A stretch of 64,000 nt of DNA from Darksidea phi (Eukaryota; Ascomycota; Dothideomycetes; Pleosporales; Lentitheciaceae), in assembly GCA_030770425.1 (NCBI GenBank), contig JASJFT010000145.1:1-64000 (forward strand), read 5' to 3'. Shown one piece after another: positions 31,797-44,200 of the stretch. Numbering within the stretch: the first letter of the stretch is position 1; the number at the start of each line of letters is the position of its first letter. The notes under the pieces are model-generated. The model did not search any database and was not told where the DNA came from. It was given only the letters and a program-made list of their open reading frames with translations. Position numbers and translations under genes: made by a program.

Positions 31797-33682
31797 GAGT
31801 GCGCCGAACATCGCGGCAGGTCTTATTTCGATTGATGGAAGTAAATTCTGTAAAGTATTAGGTAGTCGATCAATTGGTTCCCAGAGGGTCCTTCATTAGG
31901 GCACATATGCTGATCCGCCTCTCACAGTGACCTATTCAGCCACAATTAATAATGTATCATTTTTCAAGGTAAGCAATATGGTGAGACATGCATGGCTACT
32001 CATCTGGCTGTGAGGTCAGAAGCTTCTTGTAAGGCTGCATTTTCCTTTGCGTCTTCATTACGGAGTCACATTGCCTTCAGCCCAACCACATGCACACCTT
32101 GGCCGGGCGACTTCTGACAAGGCACTGCAACTAGAACCTACTCTGTATTGGCTAGCACATTGCTGAGCCGCAATCTGGCTTAGGGCCCCCAAAAGTTTGG
32201 CACGGACCAGCATTGTGGCTGTCGCCAAAACGAGTAAAGTTCCCGAGCTGGTCCCAGCTCGACTCATGTCCTCTCGGGTAGTCATTATGAAGTACTACTC
32301 GCGCGAAAGATGGTATCGCTCGATCTGGGAGCTATCCAGCCCTACGGAACGACCGACAACTGATCTGCGTAGCATTTTCAAGAGTCAACTGCTCAGAGGA
32401 GACAAGGCGTCGGATACACTAAGCGAGGGCCGGGGCGTTTGATGACTACAGCCCCCTCCCTCCATGAAGGTTGAGGTGTGAGGTTGCAGTCCAGCTTGCT
32501 ACCCTTGCTTCTCTTCTCAAGTCCCCAGTCGGGAATTGCCGCCTCCGTTTCCGTTTCTGCAGCGCGCTAGCTTCGTGTTTCAAGAAACGATCAAAAGACC
32601 ATCTCCGACGAAAGAGAACACATCGATTCGCTTTGAGGGAAACTATTACCACGGAGTGAGCTCAACGTCGTCCGGGCTTAACTATCTGCAGTGCCGTGTC
32701 GCAACCATGCTGTTGGGTAATTTCCTCGTGGATACAACAAACAGGAGCGGCAAAGCCGCGGCAGATCGCTGTGCCGGGCGCAACGGAGCCAGATGTCCGA
32801 GCTGGTGCCTGACGGCCGAAGACATCAATCTCAGAAGGTCCTGGTGGCAGGGTGTTTGTCATCTTCCAACACGATTCCTGGAGTAGTAGCAGATAATGCT
32901 AGGGGGGAGCCTCACCACCCGACGCCAACCCCAGAACCGTAGAACCCCAGGCATCAGCATCACCGGTCTTCTTAGCGCTCCAGTTTTCCATACAGAACAC
33001 AAGCGTAATACGGGAGGAATGTATATACGCGAGGACCCACTTGAGTGGATGTGGCAGAGCGTTCCTCCCCGGGAGCCCGCTCAAGGTTAGTTACGCCTCA
33101 TTTAGAGGACCGGACCGTCTCTCCAATATACAGACCACCGCGCCGCAATGTTTATCTTATTTTCGGACGAACTTTAGCTCTATCGACATAGCCTCAGATT
33201 GGAGGCATGGAATCCTTCTTACATACGGCGTAGCTCACCTACCTCTTCCATTGTGAGGTTGATTTCTTCTTCAGCCTATAGCATTGGTACACAGTGGTAT
33301 TACCGCAACGTTGAAGGATTTTGGGGTCTACGGTGTACCACCAGCCACGGGCGTGATAATTTCAGTTCGGTAGGCGATATGTTTTCTATGTATTAGGAAG
33401 TGAGACCATCAGTGGCAGTGAGAAGGATCTCCAGGTCCTGTCTGATACTTAAATACTAGGAAGCACTACGTACGAGAAACAAGGCAGCAACCTTAACTTC
33501 CACTGACCCAATTACAGACCACCTCCCACCCTAACATTTAAAAACACTCTTTTCCAACCTCCTCCCCGGTACAAACTACTTGCCGCGTATATCCTTCAAT
33601 TCTTCGCCCGTTCTCGCCCCGTCTGACAATACAGGCTCTCCCATAGAGCTTCCTCGCGGAACCGGCACCCTCATCGCCCAAC
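31797..33682. other. Intergenic, no gene seen
   Basis: 1.9 kb between NOT3/5 and the zinc-finger gene. Frames on both strands are short and mutually overlapping. The last ~200 bp, C/T-rich, are probably the promoter and 5' UTR of the gene starting at 33683. Confidence 0.5.
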
Positions 33683-34445
33683 ATGTCTGGATACCCGGTA
33701 TGTCTTAGCACTACGGCTTACCTTTGGCTTTCTCGCTCGCTAATGCGATTCATGTTAGTACTCCTCCAACCAACCAAACTACTACTCTGTTCCGCACTAC
33801 ACGCAATCTCAAATCAACGCCTACTACGCGCAGTACGGGTGCTATCCACAACAACCGTACGAAGTCGTCGCCGACACTTTTTACCCACCATCTACCGGTG
33901 TAGGCCCGAACAATTTCACCCACACATCACCAGCCCCGTCAAGCTACCAGTCGTACCCTGTTGGCCAAAGTTTGACCGTTCAAGAACAACCAAGGTCAGT
34001 AAATATCGAGGTCCCTAGTTAGAGGAAAAACAGCGAACTAATGGTCTAAGCAGAAGTAGAAGCCCAAGGTAAATACCACATTTCGTTTACTATTACAACT
34101 TATCGCTACACTCCTATAGACCGCACATTAGAACTACAATCGACCTCTCTTCCTTCGGACGCTAACAAGTACAACAGGACATGGAAGTGCGACCTCCCAA
34201 ACTGCTCCTCCACCGCAAACTTTACTCGCCTCGCCGATCTCCAACGGCACCAATCCACTGTCCACGGAGTCGGCATCCCCGGGTATCCTTGCACCGTTCA
34301 AGACTGTACAAGGGTCGGAGACAAAGGATTCACACGGCGTGACCATCTCGTCGAGCACCTACGCAACTTCCACCACATTGACATACCCAAGCGCAGACCG
34401 GGTGAGCGCAGTGCATACCCTTTCGGGCTCGGGGACTACCAGTAA
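33683..34445 (+). CDS. C2H2 zinc-finger protein, 177 aa
   Basis: Four exons (33683-33697, 33759-33994, 34054-34068, 34178-34445) join in frame. Two of them are only 15 nt. The N-terminal ~85 residues are Tyr/Gln/Pro-rich and disordered (MSGYPYSSNQPNYYS), resembling activation or phase-separating regions. Two fungal-type C2H2 fingers follow: CDLPNC ... LQRHQSTVH and CTVQDC ... HLVEHLRNFH, with CX4C and HX4H spacing. It is probably a DNA-binding transcription factor. An alternative 3' end is possible: a GTGAGC donor at 34402 and a strong polypyrimidine acceptor before 34651 would replace the last ~14 residues with PDHDTDGPRKEPRVDTP. Confidence 0.75.
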
Positions 34446-36074
34446 ACCTCCATCTCTTTCCCTCCACCTCCTCGTCCGCGGCAAACGCATCCTGAGACAA
34501 CACGCACAGGACAGATCACCGAGTGACCAAGCGGACGAGGGGTGGACGGCGGAGGCGAGGCGATGGGTAGTTGGCCCAGTTCCGCTCACACTTTCCCTTC
34601 TAAATCGGATACTGATGCTTTGTCGTTGCTTTACACATTTTTTCTTGCTTAGATCATGATACGGACGGACCGAGGAAGGAGCCACGGGTGGATACGCCTT
34701 GAGGTAAGGCTTTTTTCGCATGCCGGGACGATTAGCGTAACGGCCGAACGTGCGCAATTGTGGATATCATCTTATATGATGTGTTTCCAGGATGGAGAGG
34801 TTCTGAGGAGCACGGATCGCACTGTTCGCGTGGCTGCGCTATTTCGGACTTGGACAGAGGCGTAGTCGCTACGTGGAGGTTCTTGGCAACCGTGGTTTTA
34901 TTTATAGAGGAGGATTTGTTTTTTTGGTTGTTCTTTATGCATAGCGAGGGAAAGCATGGGGAGTTGGAGCGGCTGGTCGCTCACTCCGAGGTATGCATAT
35001 GGGTTTTCCGGCATTTTCCAGCATTGTTTTTTTCCTCACATAGATTTCCAAATAGACTATCTGCCTACATAGCTTCGAGCACGATTGTCCTTGCAATAAA
35101 TCGGTGGTCCAAGTCCTTGTTCCGTTTGTCTACGCCGACCGGCCTCGATCGGATCAAACACGCCCGGCCATAAGTTCGGTGAAAATTCTAGCCGTTTTCC
35201 TTGGTGCGAATGGACGTCAGCATAAGGTTCAGCTCCGTTGTACAGCCCCCCGAAAGTAAAAGCTTTCTCAAAACGTGCGAGACCCAGCGCTTCGCATTGC
35301 GCGTGCTGATTGGCCCCAAAACACCAACATTCCATACAAGTGGACCTGTCAGACCGTGGATGGCCGTGGGCGCCAATCCTGCTCCAACAGAGTCGGAGAC
35401 GTGGCTAATCACCGTCAATCTCCGCTCCTTACCGGTATTCAGAGCGAGACGGCGAACCGTGGCTGGAGACGCGGAATAAAGCCTTGCCAAAATTGAACCT
35501 CTTGTGGTAAGGATGCACCCTATTGCAGGCCTGGGACTTGGATGATTGGTAAGGCACAAGGCGGAGAGAGCTACGAGTTCGCGCGAGAAAGGATGAGGGT
35601 AGTGGAATCGAGTTCACCGAGGACTCAGTCCATGGATACTTTGGTGCCTGGCATTGCCGTACGCAGGCGGCTATGTGACGTGTGACGATGATGCGCTGTC
35701 TTCGGCTAGCGTCCTTGGATCCCACAATCTCCAGTGCTGCATTCTACCTGTCCGCGCCTGGCTCTTCACTCTCACCACCGTCCACCGCACTACACCACGC
35801 CGCCTCCCTTAACTTAACTCCGCACAATACACTCCACCGCTACCGGCTCTGACTCATGTCTCTTCAACAACTCCTGCACTTGTCCACAACTGCCTACCGC
35901 GACTCCTTACCACTGCAATAGCCGCCCTCTATATCGACCCCGGCTCCCCCGCATTCTACGAGTCGGTGAACCCGCGCCAGCTCATCAAACTGCAGCCTTA
36001 CAGAGGCTTAAGTACCTCATTCCTCTTTAGAAGCCCGTTCTAGCCTCGGTTTTACCCTTACACCTCATTTCGCC
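34446..36074. other. Intergenic, no gene seen
   Basis: 1.6 kb, possibly including an alternative last exon of the zinc-finger gene around 34651-34701. The final ~350 bp before 36075 are C/T-rich and resemble a promoter/5' UTR. No other coding signal. Confidence 0.5.
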
Positions 36075-37586
36075 ATGCACGACCTCCGCCGCCAGGCGCT
36101 TGAAAGCGGCAAGACGGTCTCGCGCAAGGCCCGCTCCCGGAACGTCTCGACCGCCTCGTCAAAGGCAAATTCAAGGCTGAACTCGCCGGCACAATCACGC
36201 GCGGCGTCGCGCAACCCGAGCCGACAAGGGTCTGACGACGAGGAATATCTTAGCGATGGTACCGCCTGGAGGTGAGTCTTTTGGTGTTCCTCGCAACTTT
36301 TTGGCGCACGGTTCGCGTGCCGCCATTGACATCATGACTTTCGCCTACGACTCCGACACGACTGGTGCGCTAACAGATATCTCGAGCAGTTCAAACTCCA
36401 TCGACGATATTCTCAACAATGAAGACGCCGATGTCCCCACCGACGCCTGGAAGTCGGAGCTGCACAACCGCATCGAGCAAATTGTGGATCGCAAGCGGAG
36501 CAGCACCGAGGGCCGCACCGAGAGCCTAAACGCCTACACACATATCCTGACGGCGAGATACGCAAAGGATGACATTGAGAATCGTATGGTCGAGCTCTTG
36601 CCGTCTATACTTAGGAGTATCAAGTCGGAGACGACCGAGCGTGAAGCTGTCACCGCTCTAAAAGGTACGTGCCGCCGGGTAAGCTGCATGTGGCACAGCT
36701 GACACGCAAACTAGCGCTCGCCGCCACCATCGTCACCCTCGACTCGGATGATATCTACGATTCGGTCGCCGACGCCCTGAAGCGAACAATATCCAACTCC
36801 GAGTCGACACAGACCAAGATTAGCGCCATCCATGCTTACAGCACCGCTGCCTTCTTTGGCGGAACATCCGAAGAAGAGTTGGAAGATGTGATGAACTTCT
36901 TCCTTGAGATTGTGGAGTCCGACGGTCTTTCAGTAGACGCACATGATGAGGGCTCTGTCGTCATCGCCGCGTTGGAGGAATGGGGCCTGCTCGCGACAGG
37001 TGTCGATGATCTAGAAGAAGCCACCGAGACAGCTATTGAAGCCTTCGTGGATCAACTCCAGAGTTCAGACTCTGGTGTTCAGATTGCTGCGGGTGAGAAC
37101 ATTGCTCTGTTGTATGAGAAGTCGTACACGGAGCTTGAGGACGATGAACAGCTATCAGACGAGTCTGATGACGAAGAGGAAACGCGAAACGGGGGCAAGA
37201 TGGTCAAGCGCTACAACGTCTACCGTAGACAGGATCAGCTCCTTCACGACCTTGATGCGCTCGCCAATATCTCAAGCCGGAGAGTCTCCAAGAAGGATCG
37301 CAAGACCCTCCACTCCAACTTCGCCGATATCCGTAACTCGGTTGAGAAGCCGACACGAGGACCTAAATACTCCACTGCGCTTGACCAAGAAACTGGAATG
37401 ACGTACGGCGGAGGCAGGATGAAGGTCAAGATCAACCGCAACGTCGAGGTCCGGATCGACAAGTGGTGGAAGCTCCAGAGGCTCAATGCTCTGAGACGTG
37501 TCCTTCAGGCTGGTTTCACTCATCACTTCGACGAAAATGAGGCTGTCTCACGGTGCTTGCCCTTCTCCATGTCGCGCAAGCGCTAG
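36075..37586 (+). CDS. IFRD-family (interferon-related developmental regulator) protein
   Basis: Exons 36075-36271, 36390-36664 and 36715-37586 give 447 residues. The N-terminus is a basic Ser/Arg-rich stretch (MHDLRRQALESGKTVSRKAR). The first intron (118 bp, GTGAGT donor, CTAAC branch) is needed to move from that frame to WSSNSIDDILNNEDADVPTD. The second is 50 bp. The body is the helical IFRD repeat domain: YAKDDIENRMVELLPSILRS, TKISAIHAYSTAAFFGG, EEWGLLATGVDDLEEATETA. It then has a conserved C-terminal segment (KDRKTLHSNFADIRNSVE, INRNVEVRIDKWWKLQRLNA). IFRD proteins are ribosome-associated/co-regulatory factors. The C-terminal ~20 residues look species-specific. Family assignment is firm, exact role in fungi unclear. 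Confidence 0.92.
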
Positions 37587-38342
37587 ACACTGCATGTGGC
37601 CTAGATTTGATGAGCTTCTGAATTTCTTTCTTTCCAAAAACCTGGACGACCTCGACGAGCTGTTTCCGAGCTGCATATTGTTTTCTCTCTTATTCCTCAG
37701 ATCATCCAATACCCAGCATATTTAGCATAGTGAAAGGTTGAAAGTAGAGGTGGGCAGGTCGGTGTCTTAGCTTTAGGATAGATGTGCGAATCCATTTTGC
37801 GTATTGTTCAATCCTTCCTGAAGTTGGCATACATGTGTTCCCTGCCGATAGAGCAGCACCTAAGCAAACGTACCGCTCGAAAGCATTTCCTCGAAGGGTA
37901 TATGTTGCGACATGCGACCCCATATGCACGGCCCTCGTTCGCATTATTGCCCCGCAATACCCCTCCATTGCGAGGAGGATCTGTTTTGCGCCGGCTTCCA
38001 AGCTTCCAGTCAGCTCCCCTCTCTATCCAATAAGCGGAATTGAATGACCGGTAAAGGCGTTTCAAGCACTCAAGTACTGTGACTCTTTGCAAGCCAAGCA
38101 ATTGCTTCATGTGAGGGGTTGATGAAAGCGCACGGACGTGAGGTGCCGTAGCTGTGGAAAGTTCTGGTAGCTCCTGCAGCTTTGTACTTTTACCTTCAGC
38201 CTCACCCCACAATCTCACTTTTGACAGCTTCACTACTTTCATATAGCCCCTCGCACTTCTTTCGAGTTTTCCTCAAGTCCGATAGCCATACTCTCAAACC
38301 TCAAACCCGCTCGGAAAGCCAGCGCCGTTCTCAGTAGCAACT
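37587..38342. other. Intergenic, probable cpr6 promoter
   Basis: 755 bp between the IFRD gene and cpr6. A GAAAGTTC pair at 38157-38164 resembles two inverted heat-shock units with a weak third, about 180 bp upstream of the cpr6 ATG; low confidence. No gene seen. Confidence 0.4.
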
Positions 38343-39901
38343 ATGGCTTCAACTAGTAAGTGCCTACAAGAAGGCTATGAGCAATTGGCGGAGCGGCCGT
38401 GGAGTATAGAGATCAGGGCAAGGCTGACTTTTAGATAGAGCGTCCGCGCGTCTTTTTCGATATTGCGATTGGGGGTCAGAAGGCGGGGAGGATTGCTTTC
38501 GAGCTCGTAAGTCTGCCTATGCAGGGAGTCAAAGAGTTTTACTAACGAGTGTATAGTACAATGACAGTATGCATACCTACGAGAGGCGCCCATGCCTACA
38601 GCCACCCAACATAGTACTAACCCATATCCATAGTCGTACCTAAAACCGCCGAGAACTTCCGTGCCCTCTGCACCGGCGAGAAAGGCGTGGGCAACTCGGG
38701 CAAGCCGCTCCACTACAAGAACTCTACCTTCCACCGCGTCATAAAATCGTTTATGATTCAGGGTGGCGACTTCACCATGGGCAATGGTACAGGCGGCGAG
38801 AGTATATATGGCGAGAAGTTTGAGGATGAGAACTTTGAGCGGCTTCATGATAAGCCATTCTTGCTGAGCATGGCAAATGCGGGCCCGGGTGAGTAGCTTA
38901 AGGGAGAGAGGCTGGGAAGAGGAGCGTGCTTGGAGATGGTTTGGAGAATGGATGGCGGTAGGCTGCATATCTCAGGATGTGTATTGCTTAGCCTAGCGTC
39001 CTCCATACTTGTTCTACCCAGCACTTCTTCAGTCTCTCATGGATCGGAAAGAAGGACAAAGGACTAACGTGCGTAGGTACCAACGGTTCTCAGTTCTTCA
39101 TAACGACCGTCAATACGCCCCACTTGGACAAGAAGCACGTTGTCTTTGGCGAGGTCATTAATGGAAAGAGCATTGTCCGACAGATCGAGAACCTCAAGAC
39201 GCAGAGCGGTGATAAGCCGTGGCATGATGTCGTCATCGTTGGTAAGACTAACTCTGAAGGCTCTAAGGCACATCTATTAACACTTAGCAGACTGCGGCGA
39301 GCTCAAGGGCGAGGACTACGACAAAGCCACGGAAAAGGTTGCAGATGCCACCGGTGACCCCTACGAAGACTACCCGGAAGACCAGAAGTCTGGCGATGAT
39401 GAATGGCAAGGCACCGAGATCCTCCACATCGCCACCTCCCTCAAGGACCTAGGCAACAACGCCTTCAAAGCCGGCAACCTCCAACTCGGCGTTGCGAAAT
39501 ATCAAAAAGGCCTCCGCTACCTGAATGAATATCCCACCCCGCTCGACTCCGACCCACCCGAGCTCGGTTCCCAACTCAACGCCCTCAAGATTGTCCTCTA
39601 CTCCAACTCGGCTCTGCTCCAGAACAAGATCGGACAGTATACCGATGCGGCCGATAACGCGACCAAGGCGCTAGGTATCGAAGGTATCACAGATAAGGAC
39701 AAGGCCAAGGCGTATTTCAGGCGCGCGCAGGCGCGAGTTGGGAAGAAGAATGAAGAGGATGCGCTCAAGGACTTGGAGGAAGCGCGGAAGTTTGCGCCGG
39801 GGGATGCGGCGATCGTCAAGGAGCTTGAGGGCATCAAGAAGAAGATCAAGGAGAGGAAGGAGAGGGAAAAGAAGGCGTATAAGAATGCTTTCAACTTCTG
39901 A
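38343..39901 (+). CDS. cpr6: Cyclophilin-40 type peptidyl-prolyl isomerase (Cpr6)
   Basis: Six exons (38343-38355, 38439-38506, 38557-38566, 38634-38888, 39077-39241, 39291-39901) give 373 residues. Cyp40 proteins are Hsp90 co-chaperones with an isomerase domain and a TPR domain that grips the Hsp90 C-terminus. The isomerase domain (about 5-175) is shown by [35 protein letters not shown] with the catalytic Arg, [18 protein letters not shown] and [16 protein letters not shown]. The TPR half includes [20 protein letters not shown] and [18 protein letters not shown], and [11 protein letters not shown] with the carboxylate-clamp Lys/Arg. Exon 3 is only 10 nt (TAC AAT GAC A). The acceptor for exon 2 must be the second of two nearby TAGs to keep frame. 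Confidence 0.95.
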
Positions 39902-41219
39902 GCGGATGGTTGCAGCGGCTGGATTGCTACATGGCTTTCGGGTGCTCGAGGCTTATATAGCTGTGGCGGTACGCATGGATTTGGTGAGCGTATAGACGAT
40001 GAGAACCGTAGCTTGCGGTGCATATGGGTAGTCCCAGGCATGATCGAATGCATATTAATCGATACCTAAATCCAAATTTTGATCGTAGAACTTTCGTCTC
40101 CTACTAAGACCTTAGCGGAATGCCACCATCTTCCGAATACAGCCATGGCCCCACCTCTCCTTTCCGACTAGCACGTCGAATTCGCCCACCATAGCTCTCA
40201 AGGTTGGGTTGGGGGTTACGGAGTAGAGGGGGTGGGTGTCAGTACCTATTGTATTGTAACGTACTAGAAACGGTGCTGTCTTGCTGTTGCGGACTGGACA
40301 CTTTTGAACATGTTAAATATGATGTATGCAAGAGATATAACGGCATAGATGTCTTGCAATAGCTATGCTAGATAATATATACGCATCAGACCCTCGCCTT
40401 TCCTTTCCTCTTCCATCCCTCCATCCCTCTCCTTCTCCTTTTCCTTCTCGTTCTCTCCTTCGTCATCCATCCACCCTCGGCGCAAAGACACAAAGCAAGC
40501 CACACACGAAAACCCTGCATCCACCAAACTCACGTAAAAGCTAGCTCGGGCAAGCGCGCATAATGCAGAAAACCCCCTTGTAGAGAAGTGTAATTCTTAG
40601 AAGAAGAAGCCACTCAAACCTAAACCCAACCCAACCCAACCCAAGCCTCGTGAACAATTCATCAGTCAAATAAATACGTGGGGGAGGGGTGCATGACGTC
40701 CTAGAACCCGACTGATCGATAGACCAATCAGTCTCCAAACGGGGAGGAGGCTCTGACAAACACCAACACCAAAGACCATTTCCTTCAAAACCGCTACAAG
40801 TATGGACGCTCAAATGCTTGCTCGTTGTGATGCAGCGGCGATTTTTCATTTCGCGTAGACGCGATGATTGGATGGCGGTAAACGTACGCAGATGTAGATG
40901 GCGTAATAGAGCGAAACGACGCATGTAGGTTGTATAGGAGTGTGAAGTGCATAAAAAGCAGAAGCGTAACGCGTGTGATGTTCATGGCAAACGATGCAAT
41001 GGGGTTTCGGACGTGGTCGGTCTGGTTTCCCCTCGCGCGGGAGTCCGGATTCGACATTCAACCCGGTGGTATCCCATATAGATGCTGCCAAAACACCTCA
41101 AATGCATGCTCCTCGTCCTACAACTCCCCAGCGCTCTTGCGTCGCCTGAGATCGTGCTGACTGAGGGAATTGAGTCGCGCCCCCTTGGTAGTATATCGCC
41201 CAGTGAACCAACCATCTAG
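39902..41219. other. Intergenic between convergent genes
   Basis: 1.3 kb between the 3' ends of cpr6 (+) and the RasGAP gene (-). It contains a long pyrimidine-rich tract (about 40391-40465) and four CCCAA units near 40623-40643. Frames on both strands are short. No gene seen. Confidence 0.5.
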
Positions 41220-44200
41220 TCAGAACTCAGCACCGTCCGCACCTGCCCGCCCCCGCAAGCTGCCATAACTGGCATATTCACCTAGCGCACTGCCTCCACC
41301 TCTTCCGGCAGGTTCGGCCCTATCCGTGCTCCTGTCTCTTTCCTTATGCTTTTCCTTGTCCTTGCCCTTCTCCTTCTCTTTGTCCTTACGTTTGCGCTGG
41401 AAGGGTAGCACGCCACGAAAACCGCGCTCCTTGCGCTCTTTAGCCGAAGCATCTTTGTAAAAGGCAGGGAGCGCCGTTGCATCTTCGTCGTCGTGTACAC
41501 TCCCACGGTCTGAGTCTTCGACGCTTTGACCCCCGGCGCTGCGGGGCGGACGTGACAAGGCTCCAGACTTGCTCATGCTAGACATGTTGGTGTGGGTGTT
41601 TGGATTGATATAGGTAAAGGAACCGGTTGAGGCGGAAGGATGGGTGTGCGTCTGGGGATATGACGGGGGCGGAGCCATGTGCAATCCATCGCTTGAGCCG
41701 GGCGGTGTTTCTTCTGTCGCAGATACCGACGATGATGCTGGCTGTGATACTGAACCATTCAAAGAGGCTGCAAATCCTACGTTCCCCGCTGGCCGGGCGA
41801 TTTTGGGAGCGAATGAGTGCGACGGGATGTTTGAATTGACGCTGGCTAAAGAGCTCGCGGATGCTGAAATGCTGGAAGCATGCTGATGCCGCGTCTTGGA
41901 AGATCGAACTGGTTTCATCGTGACCGGAGTGCTAGTCGCCGATGAAGCCGTTTGCTCGTCACTGGTATTTGGGGAACCAGGCATACTCTCCCTACCCTCC
42001 TCCTTGATTATCGCTCGGTTCTTTGTAGCGGCGCCTCTGCCCATCTCAAAGCTAGCAGAGCCTTGCAACTGTTCCACTAGCTCTTCCCATTTGACACTGA
42101 GAGAAGACGATGGTCGCTCGGCTCGCTCGGCACGGTTGAGACAGTCGCTGGTGCGCTCGTTGAGAGCAACACAGATCTGATGGAAGCGTAGTAGGTCACC
42201 ATCGGTCGGTTGTATATTTGCAGCAGAACTCCTCGTGTTTGTGAGCCAGAGGTCGACTAAAGCGGCGAAATTGCGCGCATGGTCAATGAGGTACGGAAGC
42301 GAGGGAAAGCCTTCGCGTGAGGTAGGTGGTAGCCGTTGAAGGATAGCGAGAGGGGTGCTGTAGGATGGAGGAATATGAGGCGCTGGCGACGTGGTCGTAG
42401 ATATCGAGCAGATGTTGTCCAAGTACGTCTTGAACTCTTGTCGGTGGGAATTCAGGAACACGTTCATGGGCTCCATCCAGGCTTCTTTCGTGCCAAACGA
42501 AGACATGTTTGCTAAACCTTGGAGGGACTTGGCAACAAGGGTCAAGGCTCTTCTGGCTTTCGGTTTGGGATGTTCTGGGGATACGTTAGGAACATGGTAG
42601 CGCACTTTCAGTCCAATATTGCTTACCTTTTAGCAGGCCGAAGAGCTTCGGGTTGAGTACAGCGGGCACGAAGAACCTGAGAAACAGGAACCCCGACACG
42701 CTGCTATACTTGACAGTCCTTAGATAGTCGCCAAAACGATCTTCAGCGCAGGCTCGGATATGCCTAAAGATTAGCCGAAGCTCCTGCGGACAACGTAGCA
42801 CCGAATTGTAGATGGCTCGCCACAGATCTTCTGTCAAGTTAATCAGGCGTCTCCAATTCCTGTCCAGCTCGCTTTGTGACGAGACTCTGTTGGGATCAAC
42901 CTCGCATTCCGGATCCTTTTCGTTGATCTCTCTTAGCTTGTCGCTCAGTGTCTCTTCCAGATACTCCTTGCCCAGTCTCTTCATGTGAAAATCAAGAGAC
43001 TTTGTTAACAACGTGTTGCCGCGGAACAGTAGGTTCGCTTCAAGCTTCGCATTATTGTTCATATCTCGGACGAACAACTCCCGATCGCTCGCAGAACCAA
43101 ACTGGGTATCGCTAGAGTCGCTTGAATTGAGCCTTTTGCTGAAGCGTAACCGACTCGCCGGAGACTCCTTCAGCGTCCCGTCAATTTCATCCTCGACAAG
43201 CGCCATTATCCACTCGCCAGCTTGGCCTGAAACTTGGAAGATGTTCAGAAGATACTCGGACAGTTTCTTTAACTCGTTCGGGACCATCTGTGCGAGTTGT
43301 ACTGTTAGGCCATTCGAGAAGCGGTGCAACAGCTCAGACATCGGTTGGTAGTCGCGTGCCATCAGGATGACACATTCTTCGGTGCTGACCTTCACAAGAA
43401 CCTCGCCGACGCTGTTCCCGTACATGTTGACAAGCGGCCACCACTTCTCCGTTTCCTGGTTTGGCCCCAAGTCATCCAAGTAGATATCGGTTTTGCCACA
43501 TGTTTGGTCGAAAGATATACCTGTATAACCACCCGCACCCTCCGCAGTGAAGGAGTCCGGGTTCACTTGGATTTCATGTGTGTTCTTCTCACTGCGCGAG
43601 TGGTTTGGAGGCCTCTTCTTGAGTAGCATAGAGGCTGTCGAGAGCACTGCGGGAAGGTCTAAGAACTCAAACTCTTCTCTCCAGAACGGTGTGTTTCCCT
43701 CCGATTTGGCTACGGTGCGCCCTCGCGTTTCTCCATCCAACAGAATCTCCACATAGAAGCCGCCAGTGTTGTGCGTAGCTGACGATGTCGGTTTAGTATG
43801 CGTGTGGTGATCAGCTACCTTGGGGCTTATTGGCGGCATCAGTCTTGCCTCGATGATGCGGACAAACAGCGATCGCTCCATACGAAACATATCTTGGAAC
43901 GAAGGTGACAGTGCACCCTCGTCGTTCATGGTGGGCTGCTTTGGTCCATACAACTGCGGAATGGTAAATGCGCGGAGCAAGACTATCCAAACTTCGTACA
44001 GCACACGCGATTCCAGTGACAAAAAGATAGGCCGTAATAGCGACAGCGACGTGGATGTCGAGGTATATTGCGGGTAAATGGCGATGCAAAATTCGTTATC
44101 CAGGACAGAGGGATCCAAGCGCTGAACAGCACATCGAGAGAGCTGAGACAATTGCACAACGGAGACTAGCGTAACGTCGGTATCGGAGTAGAGCTTAAGC

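Noticed and set aside
40623..40643. CCCAA pentamers resembling telomere repeat
   Set aside because: Only four units, and the unit is not the usual fungal CCCTAA; ordinary low-complexity sequence.
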